Shown in pieces: positions 9,649-19,226 of a stretch of 64,000 nt of DNA. Numbering within the stretch: the first letter of the stretch is position 1; each line of letters opens with the position of its first letter. The stretch is from Rhodococcus sp. CH91 (lineage in GTDB: Bacteria; Actinomycetota; Actinomycetes; Mycobacteriales; Mycobacteriaceae). The position numbers and the translations under genes are program-made. The notes beneath the pieces are model-generated. The model searched no databases, was not told the origin of the DNA, and worked only from the letters and a program-made list of their open reading frames with translations. The DNA lies in the NCBI RefSeq assembly GCF_022554085.1, contig NZ_JAKFYR010000013.1:1-64000 (forward strand), written 5' to 3'.

Positions 9649-10457
9649 CAGTACGTACCGACCGCCGGAACCATGACCGTGTAGAGCTGGGACAGCACGG
9701 TATTGACGACGAAGACCATGACGAACGCGAGCACCACACCTTCGTTGACGGCATCGGCGACGCCGCTCGGTCCTCCCTTCGCGTGCAGTCCCTTGAAGGA
9801 CGCGATGAGCGCGGAGGTGATGCCGAAGCACGCGGATTTGACCATGGCGGTGGCGAAATCGGACAAGCGCCCGTATTCGCCGAGCGTCCGCAGGAACGCA
9901 CCCCCCGAACCGTCGTTCAGGTAGATCTCGTAGAGATAGCACGCGGTGACACCGACGAGGGTCACCAGCGAACACAGCATGAGCGAGACGAGAACCGAGG
10001 CGAGCAGGCGCGGGACGACGAGCCGCTCGATGACGTCGAGTCCCATCACCTCCATCGCCTCGATCTCCTCACGGATCGTCCGTGAGCCGAGATCGGCGCA
10101 GATCGCCGATCCGCCGACCCCGGCGAGCATGAGCGCACACACCAGCGCCGCAGCCTGCCCGACGACGACGAACGAGACGATCGCCCCGGAATAGGCGCCC
10201 GCGCCGAGCTGGCCCGCCAGTGAGCCGACCGACACCGCGATCAGCACACCGACGGGCAGCATGAGCAGCAGGGCCGGTCCGCTGCACACCTTTGCGATGA
10301 ACAGCGCCTGAGTGATCGTCTCGCCCAGTGACAGGCGACGCCGGACGAGGACCCGGACCGCGGCCACGAGGGTTTCGAGAGAGAAGCCGACGAGTGCGCC
10401 GACCTGGATGGCCAGGTCGTGTACCGGCCCTTTCGCCTTGGGCAGTTCGAACGTCAC
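9648..10457 (-). CDS. yrbEA: YrbEA, MlaE-family permease of the Mce transporter
   Basis: This is the first permease gene, 269 residues. It shows the MlaE signature in RTIREEIEAMEVMGLDVIERL (core EEIEAMEVMG) and five or so hydrophobic helices. The start is GTG at 10457 with GGAGG 8 bases upstream. It lies 62 bases downstream of the acyl-CoA ligase gene on the same strand, the order known from the mycobacterial mce1 locus (fadD5-yrbE1A-yrbE1B-mce1A). The heterodimer with YrbEB is the expected channel for the incoming lipid. Function by family; substrate by analogy only. Confidence 0.93.
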   Translation of the reverse strand: MTFELPKAKGPVHDLAIQVGALVGFSLETLVAAVRVLVRRRLSLGETITQALFIAKVCSGPALLLMLPVGVLIAVSVGSLAGQLGAGAYSGAIVSFVVVGQAAALVCALMLAGVGGSAICADLGSRTIREEIEAMEVMGLDVIERLVVPRLLASVLVSLMLCSLVTLVGVTACYLYEIYLNDGSGGAFLRTLGEYGRLSDFATAMVKSACFGITSALIASFKGLHAKGGPSGVADAVNEGVVLAFVMVFVVNTVLSQLYTVMVPAVGTY

Positions 10458-10519
10458 CGGCCACCCCTCCTACGCGATTGCCCCGGTCCGGTCCCCATCG
10501 CGCGATGTTGCGCGCGAGA

Positions 10520-12118
10520 TCAGCCCTGAGTGACGGCAGGCAGACCGCCGCGGAGCTCACCCTTGACGACCTTGCCGCTGGCGTTGCGCGGCAGGGCCTC
10601 GACGATCACGATTTCCTTGGGATGCTTGTACCGAGCGAGGTGCTCGTTCAGATAGGGCTGCAGTTCCTCGATGCTGAGGTCGTCGTGGCCGGGCTTCAGC
10701 GCGACGACGGCGACGGGCACCTCGCCCCACTTCGAGTCCGGGCGGCCGATGACCGCGGCTTCGAGCACCTTGGAATGTCCGAAGAGCACGTTCTCGACCT
10801 CGGCGCAGTAGATGTTCTCTCCACCCGAGATGATCATGTCCTTCTTGCGGTCCACGACGTAGACGAAACCTTCGTCGTCGACGCGCACGAGGTCGCCGGA
10901 GTGGAACCACCCGCCGTAGAACGCCTCGCTCGTGGCCGTGGGGTTGTTCCAGTACTCGCGCATCATCGTGGGGCCTCGATAGACGATCTCGCCGACCTCA
11001 CCGGGTGCGACGTCGTTCATCTCGTCGTCGACGACGCGCGCTTGGATGGTGGGGATGACCCGGCCCACGGAACCGAGCTTGCGGATGGCGTCGTCACCGT
11101 CGAGAACGCATGTGATGGGCGACATCTCGGTCTGCCCGAAGACCGCCACGTTGAAGGCGTCGGGGAAGGTCTCCGCCATGGCCTGCAGGATGGTGTCCGA
11201 GCTCGGAGCGGCTCCCCAGGAGATGTTGCGCAGCTTCAGTTTCCGGGGATTCGCCTGCTGTGCCGCGCACATCGCCTGCCACTGCACCGGGACGAGGAAC
11301 AGACTGGTGACGTTCTCGGCTTCGAGGACGTCGAGCAGTTCGTTCGGATCGAACGCACCGACCGGATGGATCACCGTGGGCGTACCGAGCATCAGGCTCG
11401 GGGCGATCGAGCCGAGGGCCGCGATGTGGAACATCGGCGACGCACAGAAACCGATGCCGGATTCGTCGAACAACCGGAAGGCGCGGATACAGGTGAGCGA
11501 TTGGGCTTCCAGGTTGGAATGGGTGAGCACTGCGCCCTTGGGCCGGCCCGTCGTGCCGGAGGTGTACATGATGAGGGCCGGGGTGTCGTTCGGGATCGGC
11601 GCATGCGGGTGCGGTTCGCCCTCTTCGGCGACGAGCGCCTCGTACGCGAGGGAGTCGCCCTGCGGATCGACCCCGACCGTGATGGAGAGTTCGAGCCCCT
11701 CGGCCTGGGCACGCGCGGCATCGGCGAGCGGAACGAGAGGGCCCTCCGCGACGATCGCCTTCGCGCCGGAATCCGACACGAGGAACGCCACTTCGGGTGC
11801 CGTGAGACGGAAGTTCACCGGCACCGCGATCGCGCCGAGGGCATTGGCGGCGAGCACGATCTCGATGTACTCGGGCCGGTTGAGCATCAGGATGATCACG
11901 CGGTCGCCGAAGCCGATACCACGGCGCGAGAGCGCATCTGCGAGCTTCTCGACACGCGTGTCCAGCTGCGACCAGGTGATGCTCTCACCGCGGAACCGGA
12001 ATGCCGTGCGCTCGGGAATCATCAGGGCGTGACGAGCCAGCTGATTGTTCCAGTTGTTGCTACGGAAGCGGGCGGCTTCGTTACCGACCGCTTCGGAAAC
12101 GACAGAGGGGGGAACCAT
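10520..12118 (-). CDS. fadD5: Fatty-acid-CoA ligase of the mce operon (FadD5-like)
   Basis: The protein has 532 residues and belongs to the ANL adenylating superfamily. The P-loop motif YTSGTTGRPKG is at 185-195, the FGQTEM and YGGWFHSGDL motifs follow, and the C-terminal domain ends with NASGKVVKGELR containing the catalytic Lys. It should activate fatty acids to acyl-CoA with ATP at the inner face of the membrane, trapping lipid that the Mce system brings in. In M. tuberculosis fadD5 is the first gene of the mce1 operon, and this gene holds the same place. The ATG at 12118 has AGAGG 7 bases upstream. The 293 bases upstream should hold the operon promoter. Confidence 0.92.
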   Translation of the reverse strand: MVPPSVVSEAVGNEAARFRSNNWNNQLARHALMIPERTAFRFRGESITWSQLDTRVEKLADALSRRGIGFGDRVIILMLNRPEYIEIVLAANALGAIAVPVNFRLTAPEVAFLVSDSGAKAIVAEGPLVPLADAARAQAEGLELSITVGVDPQGDSLAYEALVAEEGEPHPHAPIPNDTPALIMYTSGTTGRPKGAVLTHSNLEAQSLTCIRAFRLFDESGIGFCASPMFHIAALGSIAPSLMLGTPTVIHPVGAFDPNELLDVLEAENVTSLFLVPVQWQAMCAAQQANPRKLKLRNISWGAAPSSDTILQAMAETFPDAFNVAVFGQTEMSPITCVLDGDDAIRKLGSVGRVIPTIQARVVDDEMNDVAPGEVGEIVYRGPTMMREYWNNPTATSEAFYGGWFHSGDLVRVDDEGFVYVVDRKKDMIISGGENIYCAEVENVLFGHSKVLEAAVIGRPDSKWGEVPVAVVALKPGHDDLSIEELQPYLNEHLARYKHPKEIVIVEALPRNASGKVVKGELRGGLPAVTQG

Positions 12119-12411
12119 CGATGATCCTCTCGTGACGGGGCAGGAGTGCGGACACGGCCGGTGCCGAGCCGTCGATGTGTGAGGCACATTACAGGCCCGG
12201 GTAGGTTTAGGCCAGAGGTTTTGTTAACGAAGATTCCGCGATTCGCGCATCAGATCGTCACGGCGTGGTCACGAGACGTCGATGCGTCGGCGAGCGCCGT
12301 AAATGGTGCTCGAGCATGGAATTCACCGGACGGGAGCGCATGCTCCGGCGACAGGGCCGGGCATCGGCTCCCGCCCGGGAAGTGCATTGTCAATCCCGGC
12401 GGAGGCCGCCC
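12119..12411. promoter_or_regulatory. Upstream region of the fadD5-mce operon
   Basis: These 293 bases have no convincing gene. They must hold the promoter of the fadD5-mce operon, since the next gene upstream (enoyl-CoA hydratase) ends at 12412 on the same strand. An AT-rich patch with TTTTGTTAACGAAG lies at about 12220-12233. A small hairpin GGAGC-GCAT-GCTCC at 12333-12346 could end the upstream transcript but has no T-run. No Mce1R operator could be assigned with confidence. Confidence 0.4.
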
Positions 12412-14231
<1,820 letters not shown>

Positions 14232-14431
14232 TCAGCGGTGACGCGGTTGAAGAATTGGTGTTAACTTTGCTGGCTGGGTCCTGGTTTGTCAATACGTTCT
14301 GTCCTGCAGTTTTACCCTTTCTTACTCGAAAGTAGTGTTTCTGCACGGAGGGTGCGGCTGTTACCTTTGAGTCCGACGAACATCCGCTGCGACATCACGA
14401 CCCGCGGCAGGACCCAGGACGAGGAGGCACG

Positions 14432-15724
14432 GTGCCCGAACAAGCGCAGGTCGGGGCTCGAACGGTCACGAGAACCGAGTCCCCTGCCCCCGCCGTGCGG
14501 CGCCGGCCGAAGAACCGCAAGGCGCAGATCGCCGCGGTCGCGGCCGAGGCCTTCAGCGAACGCGGCTACCACGGTGTGAGCATCGACGAGATCGCCACGG
14601 CCGTCGGTATCTCGGGCCCGGCCCTCTACCGGCACTTCCCGAACAAGTACGCACTGTTCCACCACGCCGTGGTCACCCTGGCCGATGCTCTCGGAAGCGC
14701 TTTGGCCGAGTTCGACGAGCACGGTGTGCAGGGCGAGGGCAGCGGCGGGAGGGCACCGCTCGATCCTGCCGGGGAACTCGACCGCAAACTGCTCGCCCTC
14801 GTTCGCACCACGATCGACAACCGCCGTACGGGCGGGTTGTACCGCTGGGAACGTCGCTATCTCACCGACGAGGACCGCGGCGAGATCCGCACGAAGATGA
14901 AGGCACTGAACCGTCATCTCGCCCGCACTCTCGCCCGGTTGCGCCCCGACCTCGCCGACGCCGACTACGTGCTCCTGAGCAGTGCGATGCTCAGCGTCAT
15001 CGGATCGATCACGACCCACCGGGCGCCACTGTCCAACCGGCGCCTGCAGCAGTTGCTGCTCGAGGCGTGCCGGGCGGTCGCGGCGACCGAACTCGTACCC
15101 GACGTCGGCGAGCCCACACAGCTCCCCGAACGACGGGGCCTACCGGTGGCGAACAAACGCGAGGTCCTGCTCCACGAAGCCGTCCTCCTGTTCGATGCAC
15201 GCGGCTATCACGAGGTGAGCATCGAGGAGATCGGCGCGGCAGCAGGTATCAACGCCTCCGGTGTCTATCGGCACTTCCCGAGCAAGGCCGACCTGCTCGC
15301 GGCCGCCTTCCACCGGGCCGGCGATCGCGTCGCGATGATCGTCGCGGAGGCACTCGCCGAATCGACCACCCCGGCGCAGGCTCTCGACGTTCTCACCGAC
15401 GTCTACGTGCGTCTGTCGTTCGAGCACAGTGAACTGATGTCGGTCTATTTCGCGGAGGTCGGCAATCTTCCCGCGCACCACCGCAGCGATCTGCGGAACA
15501 TCCAGCGACTCAACATCGAGGAGTGGGCCCGCCTCGTCGGCGAATTGCGGCCCGAACTGTCCGCCGTCGAATGTCGTTTCCTCGTCCACGGCGCCCTCAA
15601 CCTCGTCCTCGACACGGGAAGTCTCCTGCGCTTCCTGCCCACCGAGTCCCGGCAACGCCGGATGCAGCAACTGATGCTCGCGGTGCTGCTCGGAGAGGCC
15701 GGAGCGCAGGGGCAGACGCGATGA
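14432..15724 (+). CDS. Tandem (fused double) TetR-family regulator
   Basis: The 430-residue protein is two TetR regulators in one chain. The first DNA-binding domain spans about residues 28-75 and the second about 242-288. Both have the TetR helix-turn-helix order, with VSIDEIATAVGIS and VSIEEIGAAAGIN as recognition regions and the signature YRHFP in each. Each is followed by its own ligand-binding helical domain, so the length is double the usual 200 residues. GTG at 14432 has GGAGG 4 bases upstream. The stop overlaps the ATG of the alcohol dehydrogenase, so it probably regulates that operon and itself. The 254-base divergent gap at 14178-14431 should contain its operator. Ligand unknown. 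Confidence 0.92.
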   Translation: MPEQAQVGARTVTRTESPAPAVRRRPKNRKAQIAAVAAEAFSERGYHGVSIDEIATAVGISGPALYRHFPNKYALFHHAVVTLADALGSALAEFDEHGVQGEGSGGRAPLDPAGELDRKLLALVRTTIDNRRTGGLYRWERRYLTDEDRGEIRTKMKALNRHLARTLARLRPDLADADYVLLSSAMLSVIGSITTHRAPLSNRRLQQLLLEACRAVAATELVPDVGEPTQLPERRGLPVANKREVLLHEAVLLFDARGYHEVSIEEIGAAAGINASGVYRHFPSKADLLAAAFHRAGDRVAMIVAEALAESTTPAQALDVLTDVYVRLSFEHSELMSVYFAEVGNLPAHHRSDLRNIQRLNIEEWARLVGELRPELSAVECRFLVHGALNLVLDTGSLLRFLPTESRQRRMQQLMLAVLLGEAGAQGQTR

Positions 15725-16833
15725 CACGCACCGCCACCGCGGCGGTACTCCGCGAGTACGGCTCCCCCCTGCGCCTCGAAAAGGTGACCGTCCCCGAACT
15801 GCGCGACGACGAAGTGCTCGTGCGAATCCACGGGGTGGGTATCTGTCACACCGATCTCACCGCCGCGGCGGGAGGTGTTCCCATTCCCACTCCTGCTGTG
15901 CTCGGTCACGAAGGTGCCGGAGTGGTCGACGAAGTCGGTTCGGCCGTGACGGATCTCGCGGTCGGGGATCGGGTCGTTCTGGGGTTCGATTCGTGCCGGA
16001 CGTGCCGCAACTGCGCACGGGGCCGACACGCCTACTGCACACATTTCGCCCCGCTCAACTACGGCGGTGTGCGGAACGATGGGACGACCGTCCTCCGCGA
16101 TGCCGCCGGTGCTCCGGTGCACGGCAACTGGTTCGGGCAGTCGTCGTTCTCGTCGCTGGTCGTAGCCACCGAACGCAATGCCGTGCGGTTACCGGCGGAC
16201 GTTCCGGTGACGATCGCGGGTCCGCTGGGGTGCGGTATCGCGACAGGCGCCGGAACCGTACTGCGGGTACTGCGGCCCGAATCCGGTTCGTCCGTCGTCG
16301 TATTCGGGCTCGGCGCCGTGGGGATGGCGGCGATCATGGCGGCGCGTATCGCCGAGTGCGCGACCGTCGTCGGCGTCGACCCCAACCCGCGCAGGCACGA
16401 CCTCGCGCGGAGACTGGGTGCCACCGAAGTGCTCTCGCCTCACGACGAGCAGGACATCGGACGCCGCGTACGCCGGCTCACGGGCGGTGGTGCCGACTAC
16501 GCCGTCGAGTCCGTGGGCACCGAAGCCGTCATCCGGCAAGCGCTGTCGGCTCTCGCCAGCCCCGGAGTGTGTGCCACGCTCGGCTTGAGGGCCGGTCGTA
16601 ATCCCGTCTCCGTCGACCAGACCCATCTGCTGTCCGGTCGCACCCTGACCGGGGTCATCGAGGGCGACGCCGATCCCCAGCGGTTCCTTCCCGAACTGGC
16701 TGCACTGTGGCGCGACGGGCGTTTTCCCGTCGACGAACTCGTGCAGACCTTCGACTTCACGAAACTCGACGACGCCCTGTCGGCCGTCACCTCCGGCGAG
16801 GTCGTCAAGGCAGTACTCACCTTCGACATCTAG
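15721..16833 (+). CDS. Zn-dependent alcohol dehydrogenase (AdhE1-like)
   Basis: The protein has 370 residues and belongs to the medium-chain dehydrogenases. Catalytic zinc ligands are Cys42 (in ICHTD) and His63-Glu64 (in GHEGAG), with a third Cys in PLGCG near 170. The structural zinc lobe has Cys92, Cys95, Cys98 and Cys106. The Rossmann motif GLGAVG and the following GVDPN point to NAD. Class III/aryl-alcohol-type dehydrogenases are the nearest group. In M. tuberculosis adhE1 (Rv0162c) lies close to mce1, so the neighbourhood is shared. ATG overlaps the TetR stop as ATGA. It likely oxidises a long-chain or aryl alcohol to the aldehyde. Confidence 0.92.
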   Translation: MTRTATAAVLREYGSPLRLEKVTVPELRDDEVLVRIHGVGICHTDLTAAAGGVPIPTPAVLGHEGAGVVDEVGSAVTDLAVGDRVVLGFDSCRTCRNCARGRHAYCTHFAPLNYGGVRNDGTTVLRDAAGAPVHGNWFGQSSFSSLVVATERNAVRLPADVPVTIAGPLGCGIATGAGTVLRVLRPESGSSVVVFGLGAVGMAAIMAARIAECATVVGVDPNPRRHDLARRLGATEVLSPHDEQDIGRRVRRLTGGGADYAVESVGTEAVIRQALSALASPGVCATLGLRAGRNPVSVDQTHLLSGRTLTGVIEGDADPQRFLPELAALWRDGRFPVDELVQTFDFTKLDDALSAVTSGEVVKAVLTFDI

Positions 16834-16841
16834 GGGAACAC

Positions 16842-17318
16842 ATGGACATCGTCCAGCGACTCTCGGACCTGCGTGCTCGTACCGATCGGATCGATCCTCG
16901 TGAGCTCGATTCCCTCTGGGACCGGCTCACTCCTGCCCGCATCGAGGACCTCGTCGGATACCGGTGGCGCGGATTCAGTTTCGACACCGGCCACCGGACC
17001 CACGACCTGCTCGGCAAGTCCCGCTGGTACGGGAAGACTTTCGTCTCCGCGTCCGAGGTGCAGCCGCTCGTGTGCTACGACGAGGACGGACAACTGTTCT
17101 CCGACAAGAAGACCGGCAGGGGCGAGGCGAGTCTGTGGGAGGTCGTCTTCCGCGGCGAGGTGACGGCGACGATGGTCTACGACGGAATGCCCGTCTTCGA
17201 CCATTTCAAGAAGGTCGAAGACAACACCGTGATCGGGGTGATGAACGGCAAGGGTCCGTTGGTGTTCGACGGCGGTGAGCATTACTGGTTCGGTCTCGAA
17301 CGAGACACCGCCGTGTGA
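16842..17318 (+). CDS. DUF4334 / GXWXG-type protein
   Basis: This small protein of 158 residues has an N-terminal GXWXG-like segment (VGYRWRGFSFDTGH near residue 42) and a C-terminal DUF4334 region with KKVEDNTVIGVMNGKG. Function is not known for this family. It starts 8 bases after the alcohol dehydrogenase stop, so it belongs to the same operon as the tandem TetR and dehydrogenase. A conserved hypothetical gene (Rv0163) follows adhE1 in M. tuberculosis, and this may be its counterpart, which I infer from order and size. No signal peptide or membrane helix is seen. Confidence 0.85.
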   Translation: MDIVQRLSDLRARTDRIDPRELDSLWDRLTPARIEDLVGYRWRGFSFDTGHRTHDLLGKSRWYGKTFVSASEVQPLVCYDEDGQLFSDKKTGRGEASLWEVVFRGEVTATMVYDGMPVFDHFKKVEDNTVIGVMNGKGPLVFDGGEHYWFGLERDTAV

Positions 17319-17338
17319 TCGGATCGGCGCAGGACACG

Positions 17339-17369
17339 GACGTGGCCGGACCTCGGATCCGGCCACGTC
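17339..17369. terminator. Hairpin between convergent genes
   Basis: A perfect 12-base inverted repeat, GACGTGGCCGGA and TCCGGCCACGTC, is separated by 7 bases. It lies between the DUF4334 gene (plus) and the MpaB-like gene (minus), which converge. There is no T-run, as is common in actinobacteria, so it could serve both strands. Confidence 0.6.
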
Positions 17370-17384
17370 GTCGTGCGTGGGGCG

Positions 17385-18266
17385 TCAGATGACTCGCCCG
17401 TGCGCCTTCATCCGGCGACGCATGTCGCGCAGGTAATAGGTGGCCGAGAGCTGACGGATCGGCTTGGGGACCGCGCGGTAGATCGGCGGCACGACCTTCC
17501 AGAACAGGTCGAACCGGCGCTGGTCGCGTGGGGTCCAGGGCAGGGCGAACTCGTCGCGCATGCGCTGCGGGAGTAGGCCGATGGTCATGAAGCGCTGCAA
17601 GGGCATGAGCGCCCGGACGGGCAGTGGGGAATCGCCGCCGGTGAGCAGGTTGCGCGTGAAGGAACGCACCTCGGCGTCGACCTCGAAGGTCGAGATCATC
17701 TCGTCCCAGTACTCGTCGAACTCCTCACGCGTGCGGGGCCACATGTCCTCCTTGACCTGCAGGGCATTGCCGTAGACGGCGGACTGGTGGTAGAGCCGTT
17801 CGATGTCGGCATCGGTGAGCGGCCCGAACATCCGCTGGTACATCTCGACGCCGTTGCGGTACAGCGTTGCCGCGACCCACAATTGGAGCTCGGGATCGAA
17901 GGCGTTGTAGGTCTCGGAACGCACCGGGACGTGCGCTTTGTTGACCATCCGGACGATCTGCTTCTTCTCCTCCGGGGTACCGAGGGTGACGGCGTAGACG
18001 TAGGTCATCGTGGTGCGCAGCCGGTCCAGGGGACGCTGGAGTGTGGTGCTGTGATCGGCGACGCCGTGCCCCACGCCGGGGGAGGCGAGTTGCAGGAGCA
18101 CGGTCGCGCCGGCGCCGAGCAGGAGCATCGACTCACCGACGAAATCGGCCAGGTCGACCGATCCTGCCGCAGAGGACACCGCGACGCCCGGGTCGCGCTC
18201 CTCGAGCTCGGCACCCGAGTCGGGCGCGGCGGCGCTCGATGCGAGGTCTTCGGCGTGGGTCGTCAT
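17385..18266 (-). CDS. Oxygenase MpaB family protein (DUF2236)
   Basis: The protein has 293 residues and belongs to DUF2236, the family that holds rubber oxygenase Lcp, fungal MpaB and many uncharacterised actinobacterial proteins; Lcp is a b-type haem enzyme. Segments that fit are GVGHGVADHSTTLQRPLDRLRTTMTYVYAVTLGT (core ADHSTTLQRPLDRLR), MVNKAHVPV, and the WVAATLYRNGVEMYQRMFG helix. His residues in GVGHGVADH and NKAHV are candidates for haem contacts. ATG at 18266 has AGGAG 8 bases upstream. It is read toward the DUF4334 gene and lies 80 bases from the GntR regulator gene on the same strand. Substrate unknown. Confidence 0.85.
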   Translation of the reverse strand: MTTHAEDLASSAAAPDSGAELEERDPGVAVSSAAGSVDLADFVGESMLLLGAGATVLLQLASPGVGHGVADHSTTLQRPLDRLRTTMTYVYAVTLGTPEEKKQIVRMVNKAHVPVRSETYNAFDPELQLWVAATLYRNGVEMYQRMFGPLTDADIERLYHQSAVYGNALQVKEDMWPRTREEFDEYWDEMISTFEVDAEVRSFTRNLLTGGDSPLPVRALMPLQRFMTIGLLPQRMRDEFALPWTPRDQRRFDLFWKVVPPIYRAVPKPIRQLSATYYLRDMRRRMKAHGRVI

Positions 18267-18346
18267 GGGAGATCTCCTGACGGTGAAAGTACGGATGCAG
18301 CACTGTCCTTCGAATTGTGCACACCCGTACTCAGATAGGCAAGTGC

Positions 18347-19096
18347 CTATCCCTCCGGGAGGTCGGCGCCGGTCTTCTTCCGATGGGCGACCAGGCGTGC
18401 GGCAGCGTCCTCGAACTGGACGAGCGTCTGCGAGATCACCTCGCAGTGGTCCTGCGCACCGATCGCCTCGATCAATTTCGTGTGCGACCGAACGGCCAGC
18501 GTGCCCCATTCCACGTCGCGGGCGTAGAGACGATACGGAATCGTGCGCGAGGCGGTGTTGAGGAACCACGCCAGTTTCGGACTGTCGGCCACGCGGTTGA
18601 GTTCGCGATGGAAGTCGAACTCCGCATCGGCGATCCGTTCGACGTCGGGCGTCACCCCGCCCGGGAGGACGACGAGCATGCGCAGCCGCTCGTTGAGCTC
18701 GGTGAGCCGTGCGAGATCGGCCGGCGTGGCCCGATCGACCGCCCGGAGCGCGAGCTCGACGGCGATCTGCCCCTGCAGCCAGAAGATGTCGTCGATGTCG
18801 CCGCGTGTGAGCGGCGAGACGCGATACCCCCGGTTCGGAGCGGATTCCACCATTCCTTCACCGCGCAGCGTCAGCAAGGCCTCCCGCACGGGAGTGACGC
18901 TCACGCCGAGCTCGACGGCGGTCTCGTCGAGCCGGATGAAATCCCCGGGACGCAACGCACCGGACATGATCGACGCGCGAAGATGGCCTGCCACCTCGTC
19001 GGAAAGCTGCGGACGGCGCCGCATCGGGCCTTCCGAACGTCGGGGTGCCGCAGCACGATCCGTCGCGATCCCCGGGGTGTGTGTCGGTGCCGCCAT
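18347..19096 (-). CDS. FadR-type GntR regulator
   Basis: The protein has 249 residues. A winged helix at about residues 28-95 includes GDFIRLDETAVELGVSVTPVREALL, whose core TPVREALL is the GntR signature, and RGYRVSPL is the wing. The FCD ligand-binding domain follows with an FHRELNRVADSP segment bearing a metal-binding His. FadR-type regulators sense acyl-CoAs, fatty acids or other acids. The M. tuberculosis Mce1R is of this kind and sits near fadD5, so a link to the mce operon is possible though it is 6 kb away here. It diverges from the aldehyde dehydrogenase gene across a 130-base gap with inverted repeats. ATG at 19096 follows AGGAG. Confidence 0.88.
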   Translation of the reverse strand: MAAPTHTPGIATDRAAAPRRSEGPMRRRPQLSDEVAGHLRASIMSGALRPGDFIRLDETAVELGVSVTPVREALLTLRGEGMVESAPNRGYRVSPLTRGDIDDIFWLQGQIAVELALRAVDRATPADLARLTELNERLRMLVVLPGGVTPDVERIADAEFDFHRELNRVADSPKLAWFLNTASRTIPYRLYARDVEWGTLAVRSHTKLIEAIGAQDHCEVISQTLVQFEDAAARLVAHRKKTGADLPEG

Positions 19097-19162
19097 CGTG
19101 TCTCCTGTAGGAATCCGGACAACTGCGCACGGGGGTTGTCCAATCGACCCGCGAGCGCCTAA

Positions 19163-19205
19163 TGTGATGTCCACTACAGTTATCACATCAAATATATGTG
19201 ATGTG
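19163..19205. promoter_or_regulatory. Putative GntR operator with repeated TGATGT boxes
   Basis: The divergent gap holds TGTGATGT at 19163-19170, then an inverted pair CACATCA (19184-19190) and TGATGTG (19199-19205) with an 8-base AT-rich spacer. The same six bases TGATGT occur three times counting both strands. The site lies between the GntR gene and the aldehyde dehydrogenase gene and suits control of both. Confidence 0.55.
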
Positions 19206-19226
19206 GTCCACCAGGAAGTGTCGAAC

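Noticed and set aside
12333-12346. Small hairpin GGAGC-GCAT-GCTCC as a terminator of the hydratase operon
   Set aside because: The stem is only 5 bases with no T-run, so it is not listed as a feature of its own.
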